The position numbers and the translations under genes were made by a program. The notes under the pieces were generated by a model that worked only from the letters and a program-made list of their open reading frames with translations, was not told the origin of the DNA and made no database searches. Positions 1-7,483 of a DNA stretch of 15,763 nucleotides are shown one piece after another. The DNA is from Bacteroidota bacterium (GTDB lineage: Bacteria; Bacteroidota; Bacteroidia; Bacteroidales; GCA-2748055), in assembly GCA_024244665.1 (NCBI GenBank), contig JAAEOI010000309.1:1-15763 (forward strand), read 5' to 3'. Within the stretch, counting starts at the first letter, position 1. Each line of letters begins with the position of its first letter.

Positions 1-45
1 CGGCAATTTTCCTTACATATTCATATGTTTTTTTAACAACACTCC

Positions 46-765
46 TTACCCTTTGTAAGGAACGGCCTTCAGGTGCCGGAATTTTTTACGGCGGTTCTGG
101 TGGTTCTGGCGGATGGTCAGCAGAATGAATGACAGGGCTGAGAGCAGGATGAAGCCACCGATGACCAGGGCCTGCCAGGTTCGGGTTTCAGGGGAGGAGA
201 GAAGGATAATCTCATGTTTGATCAGGTAGCCTGTGAGCACATTGATCAGGCATTCAGGCAGCAGTCCGATGGTGGTCCCCAGCAGATAGGGCCGGGGGGA
301 GATCCTGCTCAGGGGAAAACTGAAGTTGATGAGGTTGGTGGGAATGATGTAGATGCCGCGGCTGAACACCACAGTCCACAGTCCGTATTTCCCGATCCTT
401 TTATTGATGCGCCGAATCAGTTTTTTCTTCCCGTACTTTTCCTGGAAATAGTCTGAAAATGCAAAACGGACCATGTAGAAGGCTGCCATCACGGCCAGGG
501 TATTCACTCCCCAGCAGATCAGCATGGCCGGTACAAAGTTGAGGATGAATCCCATGGCCAGGCTGATATAGAAGATGGGCAGACCGGTAAGGGTGCTGAG
601 CAGGGTGAAGGCAGAAAGGAGCAGCACAGCCAGCACCAGATGCTGATCGGCCAGGGAAAGCCGCTCCAGCAACAGGGATTCAGGATCCTTGCCGGCGGTG
701 ACCATTATAAAGGCCGCCACCGCAGTCATGATAAAGGCAATGATGATTATCCGGAGTAGTTTCAC
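46..765 (-). CDS. TVP38/TMEM64 (VTT/DedA-like) membrane protein
   Basis: This 239-residue protein is mostly hydrophobic. Membrane segments are visible at about residues 4-24, 43-60, 62-85, 87-104, 158-180 and 197-217, and the tail is basic (NRRKK, 224-228). Residues 134-153 (FSRGIYIIPTNLINFSFPLS) resemble the signature of the TVP38/TMEM64/DedA (VTT) superfamily, inner-membrane proteins linked to lipid or undecaprenyl-carrier transport. The substrate here cannot be read from sequence. The start is GTG at 763-765. A GGGAG run abuts that codon, too close for an ordinary Shine-Dalgarno site, and an in-frame TAA lies four codons upstream. The next ATG (codon 13) would cut into the first membrane segment, so GTG is preferred. 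The gene begins 23 nt after the stop of the upstream secreted-protein gene on the same strand, so the two are probably cotranscribed. The family call is good; the function is open. Confidence 0.75.
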   Translation of the reverse strand: MKLLRIIIIAFIMTAVAAFIMVTAGKDPESLLLERLSLADQHLVLAVLLLSAFTLLSTLTGLPIFYISLAMGFILNFVPAMLICWGVNTLAVMAAFYMVRFAFSDYFQEKYGKKKLIRRINKRIGKYGLWTVVFSRGIYIIPTNLINFSFPLSRISPRPYLLGTTIGLLPECLINVLTGYLIKHEIILLSSPETRTWQALVIGGFILLSALSFILLTIRQNHQNRRKKFRHLKAVPYKG

Positions 766-788
766 CTCCCGAATTTACAAACTTTCAG

Positions 789-2288
789 TTAATAGTTGCG
801 GTAGAGATAGAGCCAGCCGGTGTAGAAGCCCTGGGGATCCGTTTCAGGGTCTGTTCCTCCAGGGCTGGGGGTCCCGGTATCCCTGGTATTGTTAGTTCCG
901 GCACCCCCGAAGATCTTCATCTGCGACCAGAGGGTGGGATCCTTGTATTCGAGCCCGTCATATCCCAGGGCCTTCACCACAAAGTAGTACTGTCCTTCCG
1001 GGGCACGCCGGTCGCCCCCGTTTATATTCCCGTTCCACCCCTCCCAGGAGTAAATATCGTCGGTTTTTAATTTGTAGACCACTTTACCGCTACGGTCCAC
1101 CACAGTGATTTCACAGCGCTTCAGAGACTGGTGTTTAAACACCCATATGTCGTGCAGGCCGTCATCGTTGGGGGTGAATACATTGGGAATATTCAGTGTA
1201 ACTTTTTGCACGTGGATCGGCTTCTCAATTGTCAGCGAGTCCTCACACCCCTCCTCGCTGATGGATGTCAGGCCGGGGTAATAGTCCTTATCAGCTCTCT
1301 CATAGGTGAACTCAGGCATCTCATCCAGGGTGTAGGTAGTGGCGGTTTCTCTGATCCCCCCCAATGTATCCAGGAAGACCCATTCGAAACTGTCCCCGTT
1401 CTTTGATTCGTTGATAAAGCGGACCGTAAGGGTTGCATCCGTGCTACCCTTGAGAAGTTCATGGTCAAATTCACCATTCAGTGTGGAATCATATTCCCCG
1501 GTGATCTTATCGTAATAGGTAACCTTGAACTTTGCCTTGGTCTGGATGCTCTCGTAGAAAACCGAATCCACCTCCACCATTCCCATTTCGTCTGTCACCG
1601 TAAGGATGTACCACGTATCTGTATAGGGGGGTGAATAGGTAATGTTCGGCCCGAGGATGGTCGTGTCGTTGGGGATATTCAGGCCCTGGTTGTCGGAGGT
1701 CCACTGAAACCCGTAATTAAGGGGCCTGGTAAGCAGAACGTTTGATACCGGATCATAGTAAAGCAGGGTGTCTTCCTCCACGAATCCGGAGAGTGCCAGC
1801 CTGAAACAGTCGCGGTAATCGGGATCCAGGTTGCCCTCATCAGTCTTATGGACCCAGGCATGGAGCCTGTCCAGCATGACCCATGCCATCATGGTGGTAT
1901 CTGTTCCGGATCCGTCTGTGTCGAAGATTCTTACCTGGTATCCCCCCGTTTCCAGGCCGGATACAGCTGAACCCAGCCTGTCCGATTCGGTAATGAATGG
2001 CGGATCGAATCCGGGGATATCCGGATTGTAACGGCTCCACTCAAAATTGTGGCTGAGTCCGTCGGGATGAACTGCAGTCAGGTCGCCCGTTTTGAGAACC
2101 TGGTTTACCTGGTAGAAGATAAAGAAGGGATCCTTCCCCTCCTTTGTAGGATAGGCCAGGCTGTCGGCCCGGTTGGCCGAGATGGAAGTGATCTGTCCCA
2201 CAACCGGATTGATAGCTGCGGGAAAGAGGATCAGGGCAGCCAGCAGGGCTCCCCAAAATAATTTTTTATGAACAGGTCGGGTAAACAA
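789..2288 (-). CDS. Secreted T9SS cargo protein with type B (gliding motility-associated) C-terminal sorting domain
   Basis: This 499-residue protein carries a signal peptide (residues 1 to about 31: KK, a hydrophobic run, then VVGQ) and should enter the periplasm through Sec. The middle is beta-rich: an Ig-like stretch at about 190-245 and a PKD-like stretch at about 255-363 (VRFINESKNGDSFEWVF). From residue 367, IPNVFTPNDDGLHDIW opens a type B T9SS C-terminal domain, continuing with VVDRSGKVVY and EGQYYFVVKALGYDG. Such domains direct cargo across the outer membrane by type IX secretion. The domain is interrupted: a Gly/Thr/Pro/Asp-rich linker (about 461-486) precedes the final strand GWLYLYR. 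The start is TTG at 2286-2288. No in-frame ATG lies between it and the upstream stop, and an ATT start is also possible. No enzymatic motif is visible, so the role after export, perhaps adhesive or structural, is unknown. Confidence 0.82.
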   Translation of the reverse strand: MFTRPVHKKLFWGALLAALILFPAAINPVVGQITSISANRADSLAYPTKEGKDPFFIFYQVNQVLKTGDLTAVHPDGLSHNFEWSRYNPDIPGFDPPFITESDRLGSAVSGLETGGYQVRIFDTDGSGTDTTMMAWVMLDRLHAWVHKTDEGNLDPDYRDCFRLALSGFVEEDTLLYYDPVSNVLLTRPLNYGFQWTSDNQGLNIPNDTTILGPNITYSPPYTDTWYILTVTDEMGMVEVDSVFYESIQTKAKFKVTYYDKITGEYDSTLNGEFDHELLKGSTDATLTVRFINESKNGDSFEWVFLDTLGGIRETATTYTLDEMPEFTYERADKDYYPGLTSISEEGCEDSLTIEKPIHVQKVTLNIPNVFTPNDDGLHDIWVFKHQSLKRCEITVVDRSGKVVYKLKTDDIYSWEGWNGNINGGDRRAPEGQYYFVVKALGYDGLEYKDPTLWSQMKIFGGAGTNNTRDTGTPSPGGTDPETDPQGFYTGWLYLYRNY

Positions 2289-2351
2289 TTTCTGTGTTGT
2301 ATAGACTATAAACGAATTAATGCCAAATTATTATACGCACTAATGGGCCGT

Positions 2352-2385
2352 AAAATTGCATTAATTAAAAAAACTGTGCAATTTT
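2352..2385. repeat. Inverted repeat in the divergent intergenic gap
   Basis: A perfect 9-bp inverted repeat, AAAATTGCA (2352-2360) and TGCAATTTT (2377-2385), is separated by 16 AT-rich bases. A second pair overlaps it: ATTAATGC (2316-2323) and GCATTAAT (2358-2365). Both lie in the 146-bp gap between the divergent secreted-protein and helicase genes. This is a plausible operator or bidirectional structure, but AT-rich DNA yields such repeats readily. There is no T-tract arrangement that makes it an obvious terminator. No perfect TAnnTTTG promoter was found for either gene; TATCTTAG (2404-2411) is the closest plus-strand match. Confidence 0.35.
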
Positions 2386-2434
2386 TTATCCATTAACATA
2401 TATTATCTTAGCCACCCCAAAAAAGGAGGATGAA

Positions 2435-4792
2435 GTGGAAGAGATCAAGAAGGATTTGAATAAAGCGCAGCAGGAGGCAGTGATTAATCATAAGGGGCCG
2501 GCCCTTGTTATTGCCGGTGCCGGGTCGGGAAAGACCCGGGTACTCACCTACCGCATTGCATACCTCCTCTCCATGGGTGTCCCTCCCCATCGCATTCTGG
2601 CCCTCACCTTTACCAACAAAGCTGCCGCCAACATGAAGGAGCGGATCGGGGCCATGGTTGATCCCAACCTGGCCAGGAACCTGTGGATGGGAACTTTCCA
2701 CTCTCTTTTTGCCCGGATACTGAGGAGGGAGGCGGAGGTGTTGGGATTTCCTTCCGATTTTACCATCTACGATACCATCGACTCCAGAAGCCTGGTGAAG
2801 ACCATTGTCAGGGAGTTCAACCTCGATGAGAAAATCTATAAACCCAACGAGGTGTTCGGCAGGATCTCTGCTGCAAAAAACAACCTGATCACCCCCGACG
2901 TCTATCTTTCAAAAGGTGAATATTACCAAAAGGATCAATTCTCGAAAAGGCCAAGGCTGGGGGAGATATACGACAGGTATGTAAAGCGTTGTAAGCACTT
3001 CGGTGCCATGGACTTTGATGATCTGCTGCTGCAAACCAACCTGCTTTTCAGGGATTATCCGGCTGTCCTGGATAAATACCGTGAGGCCTTCGATTATTTA
3101 CTGGTAGATGAGTACCAGGATACAAACTACTCGCAGTACCTGATTGTCAAGAAACTCTCCGAAATACACCGCAACATCTGCGTGGTGGGCGATGATGCAC
3201 AGAGCATCTATTCCTTCCGGGGGGCACGCATCGAAAACATCCTCAATTTTAAGAACGACTACTCCGACTACCGCCTTTACAAACTTGAGCAGAACTACCG
3301 CTCCACTCAGAATATTGTGAATGCGGCCAATTCTGTGATCAAGAAGAACCGGGATCAGATTACAAAGGAGGTATTCTCCAAAAATGAAACGGGCGAACCC
3401 ATCCTCGTGGTGAAGTCCGCCAACGATAGAGATGAGGGCTTCACCGTGGCCAAACACGTCTCCGACCTGCGCTTCAGGGAGCAGCTGGAGTACTCCGACT
3501 TTGCCATACTATACCGCACCAACGCCCAGTCCAGGAACTTTGAGGAGAGCATGCGCCGGCTGAACATTCCCTACAAGGTCTACGGCTCCCTCTCCTTTTA
3601 CCAGCGCAAGGAGATCAAGGACCTGCTGGCCTATTTCCGGGTCACGGTCAACCCAAAGGATGACGAGTCCATCAAGCGGATCATCAACTATCCCAGGAGG
3701 GGGGTCGGGAAGACCACCATGGATAAGCTGAATGCCTATGCCGAAAAGCTCGATTCCCACATATGGGATGTCCTGACCCACCTGGGACAGGTAAACCTGG
3801 GATTCAATAAGGGGACTCTGGCCAAGCTGCAGGGCTTTACCGCTCTGATCAAAAGCTTCCAGAAGCGACTGGGAGAGATGGAGGCCTTCGACCTGGCCTA
3901 CTCCATTGTGACCGAGGCGGGGATTATCCTCGATCTGAAATCGGACCAGGCCCCCGAGAATGTGAGCAGGTATGAGAACGTGGAGGAGCTGCTGAACGGG
4001 ATCAAGGATTTCACAGACAACAGCGAAAGGGAAGGGGAGATGACCCTGGGTGACTACCTCCAGGATGTGACTCTTCTCACCGATGCCGACCAGGAGAGTT
4101 CCGAGGATAAGAATAAGGTGACACTGATGACCATTCATGCGGCCAAGGGGCTTGAATTCAAGCACCTGGTCATTGCCGGTGTGGAGGAGGAGCTGTTCCC
4201 CTCCCAGATGAGCACAGGCAACCCAAAGGACCTGGAGGAGGAGCGACGTCTCTTCTATGTGGCGCTCACCCGTGCCGAGAAGACCGCTATGATCTCCTAT
4301 TCGGTGCTCCGCTATAAATGGGGCATCCAGAACTCATGTTCGCCCAGCCGCTTTATCAAGGAGATCGATTCTAAATACCTGGACCTTCCCCCCGACTTCT
4401 ACCCGGTCATTCCGCAGGATGACCAGGCAGAAAAGGAGAAATTTGTTCCTGAAGCCTACCGGAAAGCAATGGGAGGCAAAGACCGGTCACAAAGCGTGCA
4501 AATGGGAGGACGCAGGCTTACCAGTGTGAATCAGGCTTCGCCCGCCCCGTCCCGTCCCCCGGCAGGGTTCACTCCCTCAGCATCAGCAGCCGCAAGCCAG
4601 TCTCCGAAAGATTTCACCCCCTCCGATCCCTCGATGGTCAGAGAGGGCACTAAAGTAGAGCACCCCCGCTTCGGAATTGGGAAGGTAACTGCTCTGGAGG
4701 GAGGTGACTCCAATATTAAGGCCACAGTGGAATTTCCCATCGGTAAAAAGCAGCTTCTGCTCAAGTTTGCCAAGCTAAGGGTGGTGGAGTGA
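2435..4792 (+). CDS. uvrD: ATP-dependent DNA helicase PcrA/UvrD (superfamily 1A)
   Basis: This 785-residue 3'-5' helicase belongs to the UvrD/PcrA group, which unwinds DNA in nucleotide-excision and mismatch repair and clears proteins from DNA. All motifs are visible: Q-motif LNKAQQEAV (8-16), Walker A GAGSGKT (28-34), Ia LTFTNKAA, II DEYQDT (225-230), III VGDDAQSIYSFRGA, IV LEQNYRST, V VTLMTIHAAKGLEF, and VI ending YVALTRA with the arginine finger at R613. After a Pro/Ser/Ala-rich linker, the last 45 or so residues (VEHPRFGIGKVTAL to the end) form the Tudor-like C-terminal domain of PcrA, known to contact RNA polymerase. Length suits the family. The start is GTG at 2435, five bases after GGAGG (2425-2429). 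An ATG at 2430 is out of frame and soon stops. It appears to head a run with DUF4290, murA and tlpA. I cannot separate the names pcrA and uvrD here. Confidence 0.95.
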   Translation: MEEIKKDLNKAQQEAVINHKGPALVIAGAGSGKTRVLTYRIAYLLSMGVPPHRILALTFTNKAAANMKERIGAMVDPNLARNLWMGTFHSLFARILRREAEVLGFPSDFTIYDTIDSRSLVKTIVREFNLDEKIYKPNEVFGRISAAKNNLITPDVYLSKGEYYQKDQFSKRPRLGEIYDRYVKRCKHFGAMDFDDLLLQTNLLFRDYPAVLDKYREAFDYLLVDEYQDTNYSQYLIVKKLSEIHRNICVVGDDAQSIYSFRGARIENILNFKNDYSDYRLYKLEQNYRSTQNIVNAANSVIKKNRDQITKEVFSKNETGEPILVVKSANDRDEGFTVAKHVSDLRFREQLEYSDFAILYRTNAQSRNFEESMRRLNIPYKVYGSLSFYQRKEIKDLLAYFRVTVNPKDDESIKRIINYPRRGVGKTTMDKLNAYAEKLDSHIWDVLTHLGQVNLGFNKGTLAKLQGFTALIKSFQKRLGEMEAFDLAYSIVTEAGIILDLKSDQAPENVSRYENVEELLNGIKDFTDNSEREGEMTLGDYLQDVTLLTDADQESSEDKNKVTLMTIHAAKGLEFKHLVIAGVEEELFPSQMSTGNPKDLEEERRLFYVALTRAEKTAMISYSVLRYKWGIQNSCSPSRFIKEIDSKYLDLPPDFYPVIPQDDQAEKEKFVPEAYRKAMGGKDRSQSVQMGGRRLTSVNQASPAPSRPPAGFTPSASAAASQSPKDFTPSDPSMVREGTKVEHPRFGIGKVTALEGGDSNIKATVEFPIGKKQLLLKFAKLRVVE

Positions 4793-4803
4793 TTAAAAAG
4801 AAG

Positions 4804-4811
4804 TACTTTTG
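4804..4811 (+). promoter_or_regulatory. Candidate internal -7 promoter element upstream of DUF4290/murA
   Basis: TACTTTTG matches the Bacteroidota -7 consensus TAnnTTTG exactly and lies in the 35-nt gap between the helicase stop and the DUF4290 ATG. At a 19-nt spacing the -33 position holds TGG rather than TTG, so the match is incomplete. If active, the start site would fall about 10 nt before the ATG at 4828 and give DUF4290 and murA a promoter independent of the helicase. It could be chance. Confidence 0.3.
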
Positions 4812-4827
4812 TGTAAAATTTCATAGA

Positions 4828-5448
4828 ATGACTTACGATTATAATTCCAGCCGCAAGAAGCTGATCCTGCCCGAGTATGGCAGAAACATACAGAAGATGG
4901 TGAATCACCTCAAGACCATCGAAGACCGTGACGAACGAAACAAAGCGGCAAAGACCGTGATAGGAGTGATGGGCAATCTGAATCCGCACCTCAGGGATGT
5001 GAACGATTTCAAGCACAAGTTGTGGGACCACCTGGCCATAATTGCCGATTTCGACCTGGATATTGATTCGCCCTATGATTGGCCCGAGCCCGAGTCGCTT
5101 AAGAGCAAGCCCGAGAAAGTTCCCTACCACCAGCACCGCATCAAAAAGAAGCATTATGGCAGGTCCATTGTTCTGATGATCGATAAGGCTGTGGCACTTG
5201 AACCAGGTGAAGAGAAAGATGACCTGGTGAAGATGATTGCCTATCATATGAAGAAATCATACCTCACCTGGAACCGCGAAGCAGTTAGTGATGAGGAGAT
5301 ATTCGGGGACATGAAGACGCTCTCCGGTGGTGTGCTGGTGGCGAACCCTGAGCTGAAACTTCCCGAGACCAAGGATATACTTGCCAAAAACCGTCCTATT
5401 CAGAAGAAAAAAGGAGGGGGCGGAAAAAAGCACAAGCAGCATTCCTGA
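4828..5448 (+). CDS. DUF4290 family protein, function unknown
   Basis: This 206-residue protein matches the DUF4290 family, which I know only from Bacteroidota; the recognisable block is near the N-terminus (RKKLILPEYGRNIQKMV). It looks cytoplasmic: there is no signal peptide or membrane segment, it is rich in charged residues, and it ends in a Lys/Gly-rich tail (KKKGGGGKKHKQH) that could bind nucleic acid or another polyanion (inference). The ATG at 4828 was chosen because family-like sequence begins right after it. A GTG at 4789 overlaps the helicase stop and would add 13 residues unlike the family. The gene starts 35 nt after the helicase stop and ends 3 nt before murA, so translational coupling with murA is likely. 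Its proximity to murA suggests, without proving, a link to envelope synthesis or growth control. The function is unknown. Confidence 0.85.
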   Translation: MTYDYNSSRKKLILPEYGRNIQKMVNHLKTIEDRDERNKAAKTVIGVMGNLNPHLRDVNDFKHKLWDHLAIIADFDLDIDSPYDWPEPESLKSKPEKVPYHQHRIKKKHYGRSIVLMIDKAVALEPGEEKDDLVKMIAYHMKKSYLTWNREAVSDEEIFGDMKTLSGGVLVANPELKLPETKDILAKNRPIQKKKGGGGKKHKQHS

Positions 5449-5451
5449 TCC

Positions 5452-6759
5452 ATGGGGAAATTCGTAATCGAAGGCGGGCGCAGCCTGAAAGGAGAGATCA
5501 CTCCCCAGGGGGCTAAAAATGAAGCACTACAGATTCTGTGTGCCACGCTGCTAACTCCCCATAAAATAACAATTCATAACCTGCCTCTGATCAAGGATGT
5601 GCTTTTGCTCATCCAGTTGCTTGAGGACCTGGGGGTGAAGGTTGAGAAGCTGGGTGGTGCCAGCTACAGTTTCCAGGCCGGAGATGTGGACCTGGAATAT
5701 TTCAAAACTGAAAGCTACCTTGAGCAATCGGCCGCCATGAGGGGATCGGTTATGATTCTCGGGCCCCTGCTTGCACGCTTTGGTGAGGCAGTTCTGCCCA
5801 AACCGGGAGGGGATAAGATCGGCCGTCGCCGGCTCGATACCCACTTCCTCGGATTCCAGGCACTGGGAGCCACCTTCGATTTCGACCATGGTAAAAACTT
5901 TTACCGTGTTAACGCCTCCAACCTGAAGGGTGCATACATGCTCCTGGAGGAGGCATCAGTTACCGGAACAGCCAACATCATTATGGCCAGCGTCCTGGCC
6001 AAGGGAACAACCACCATTTACCATGCGGCGTGTGAGCCCTACATTCAGCAGCTGTGCAAAATGCTGGTTCGAATGGGTGCACATATATCCGGGATCGGAT
6101 CAAACCTGCTCTCAATCGAGGGGGTTGATCAACTGGGCGGTACCGACCATTCGATCCTGCCTGATATGATCGAGGTGGGCAGCTTCATCGGCATGGCGGC
6201 AATGACAAAGTCCGAACTGACCATCAAGAATGTGGCCTTTGATCAGCTGGGAATCATCCCTGCCTCCTTCCAGCGCCTGGGAATCCAAATGGAATTGAAA
6301 GGCGATGATCTGTATATTCCCGCACAGGATCACTATTCCATCGAGACATTTATCGACGGGGCCATCATGACCATCGCCGATGCACCATGGCCGGGACTTA
6401 CCCCCGACCTGCTCAGTGTGATTCTGGTGACTTCCACCCAGGCCATGGGGAGCGTGCTCATTCATCAGAAGATGTTTGAGAGCCGCCTCTTTTTCGTGGA
6501 TAAACTGATTGATATGGGTGCACAGATCATCCTGTGTGATCCCCACCGTGCCACCGTGATCGGACTTGATCATGGGATCAGGCTGAGGGCCACTTCTATG
6601 TCATCGCCTGATATCCGCGCAGGGGTGGCCCTGCTGATCGCAGCCATGTCGGCCGAAGGAACCAGCACCATCGATAATATTGAACAGATCGACCGGGGCT
6701 ATGAACAGATCGACCAGCGGCTTAACCGGCTGGGGGCAGTAATTGCCCGTGAAGAGTAA
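5452..6759 (+). CDS. murA: UDP-N-acetylglucosamine 1-carboxyvinyltransferase MurA
   Basis: MurA transfers enolpyruvate from PEP to UDP-GlcNAc, the first committed step of peptidoglycan synthesis in the cytoplasm. The 435-residue protein is full length and has the repeated alpha/beta EPSP-synthase-like fold. Visible landmarks are K22-N23 in GAKNEAL, the flexible loop KPGGDKIGRRRLDTH, D319 in GLTPDLLS (equivalent to the E. coli catalytic Asp305), and the C-terminal DIRAG and IDRGYEQID motifs. In the loop, the usual catalytic cysteine (E. coli Cys115) is Asp121. Asp at this site is a known natural variant in several phyla; it keeps activity and blocks covalent capture by fosfomycin. I recall the same loop in other Bacteroidota, so it is probably a lineage trait. 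The ATG at 5452 is 3 nt after the DUF4290 stop. The GGAGG run at 5413-5417 is too distant to serve as its ribosome site, which favours coupled translation. Confidence 0.97.
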   Translation: MGKFVIEGGRSLKGEITPQGAKNEALQILCATLLTPHKITIHNLPLIKDVLLLIQLLEDLGVKVEKLGGASYSFQAGDVDLEYFKTESYLEQSAAMRGSVMILGPLLARFGEAVLPKPGGDKIGRRRLDTHFLGFQALGATFDFDHGKNFYRVNASNLKGAYMLLEEASVTGTANIIMASVLAKGTTTIYHAACEPYIQQLCKMLVRMGAHISGIGSNLLSIEGVDQLGGTDHSILPDMIEVGSFIGMAAMTKSELTIKNVAFDQLGIIPASFQRLGIQMELKGDDLYIPAQDHYSIETFIDGAIMTIADAPWPGLTPDLLSVILVTSTQAMGSVLIHQKMFESRLFFVDKLIDMGAQIILCDPHRATVIGLDHGIRLRATSMSSPDIRAGVALLIAAMSAEGTSTIDNIEQIDRGYEQIDQRLNRLGAVIAREE

Positions 6760-6799
6760 GTGAAAACCTGAACAGAAACAAAAGAAAATATCCAGAACC

Positions 6800-7360
6800 A
6801 TGAAAAGAATAATAACACTGCTGGCAGCTTCCATTATAGTTATTTCCTGCAGCGCTGGAAAGGGAGATCAGAAAGATACAGGGAAAGCCACCGTTGAGGT
6901 GGATGAAGTAAAAACCGGGATCAATATAGGAGAACGCGCCCCGGAAATGGTATATGAATCACCCGACGGCGAAAAGATTGCCCTCACCTCACTGAGGGGA
7001 CAGATGGTCCTTATCGATTTCTGGGCCTCCTGGTGCTCACCCTGCCGCATGGAGAATCCCAACCTTGTAAAAACGTATCACCATTTTAAGGATAAGGAGT
7101 TTGCAGGCGGAACCGGCTTTACAATATACGGCGTCTCCCTGGACAAATCCAAAGAACGGTGGGTGGCTGCCATCAAACAAGACGGCCTGGAATGGAATGC
7201 ACACGTAAGCGACCTGATGGGCTGGAATTCTGTCCCGGTTGCCATGTACGGGGTAAGAGGTATCCCCATGAACTTCCTTATCGATGGCGACGGTATCATT
7301 GTGGCCAAGGGCCTCAGGGGTGAATATCTCGGTAACAAACTCAAAGAACTGCTCAAATAG
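6800..7360 (+). CDS. TlpA-like thioredoxin-fold lipoprotein
   Basis: This 186-residue protein begins with a lipoprotein signal peptide (residues 1-16, lipobox VISC, lipidated Cys17) and a short polar linker. From about residue 45 it has the TlpA/ResA/AhpC-TSA thioredoxin fold. The redox motif WCSPC places active cysteines at 79 and 82, and GIPMNFLID supplies the cis-proline (P156). Such proteins act in the periplasm as thiol-disulfide reductases, for example in cytochrome c maturation or oxidative-stress defence; the substrate cannot be inferred. The residues after Cys17 (SAGKGD) lack the acidic run of surface-export signals, so it probably faces the periplasm. It starts 40 nt after murA on the same strand and is followed by a hairpin terminator, so it seems to close the run. 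Its family relation is clear; its partner is not. Confidence 0.9.
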   Translation: MKRIITLLAASIIVISCSAGKGDQKDTGKATVEVDEVKTGINIGERAPEMVYESPDGEKIALTSLRGQMVLIDFWASWCSPCRMENPNLVKTYHHFKDKEFAGGTGFTIYGVSLDKSKERWVAAIKQDGLEWNAHVSDLMGWNSVPVAMYGVRGIPMNFLIDGDGIIVAKGLRGEYLGNKLKELLK

Positions 7361-7412
7361 GGGCCTGCAACGGGGATCCCTGCGGAGTGACCTTCCACGA
7401 AAGGGTAATAAG

Positions 7413-7446
7413 AAACGGGCACCCGTTTCCAGATGCCCGTTTTTAC
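7413..7446 (+). terminator. Rho-independent terminator after the tlpA-like gene
   Basis: The perfect 9-bp stem AAACGGGCA (7413-7421) and TGCCCGTTT (7434-7442), with a 12-nt loop, is followed by Ts to 7444. It lies 52 nt after the thioredoxin gene and between convergent genes, as expected for ending the helicase-to-tlpA transcript. On the minus strand the stem is followed by CTTATTACCC, a weaker T-tract, so ending the EF-G2 transcript is possible but less certain. A smaller alternative stem, ACGGG/CCCGT, is embedded at 7415-7426. Confidence 0.8.
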
Positions 7447-7483
7447 TTTCTGTGACGAGCCAATTTATCCTGTAACACCCATT

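Noticed and set aside
16..27. Small palindrome CATAT-TC-ATATG downstream of the membrane protein gene as a possible terminator
   Set aside because: The stem is short and all A/T except one pair, with no proper loop, so it is not convincing.
2430..2459. ATG at 2430 just after GGAGGA, suggesting an alternative helicase start or a frameshift
   Set aside because: This frame stops after nine codons. The GTG at 2435 is in frame, has good spacing from GGAGG, and leads directly into the helicase Q-motif.
3509..4165. Minus-strand open frame (218 codons) inside the helicase gene
   Set aside because: It lies fully antisense to conserved helicase sequence and is His/Gly/Leu-rich without recognisable domains.
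4531..5247. Long minus-strand open frame (238 codons) antisense to the helicase end and DUF4290
   Set aside because: It spans the junction of two well-supported plus-strand genes, and its translation resembles no family I know. It is a shadow frame.
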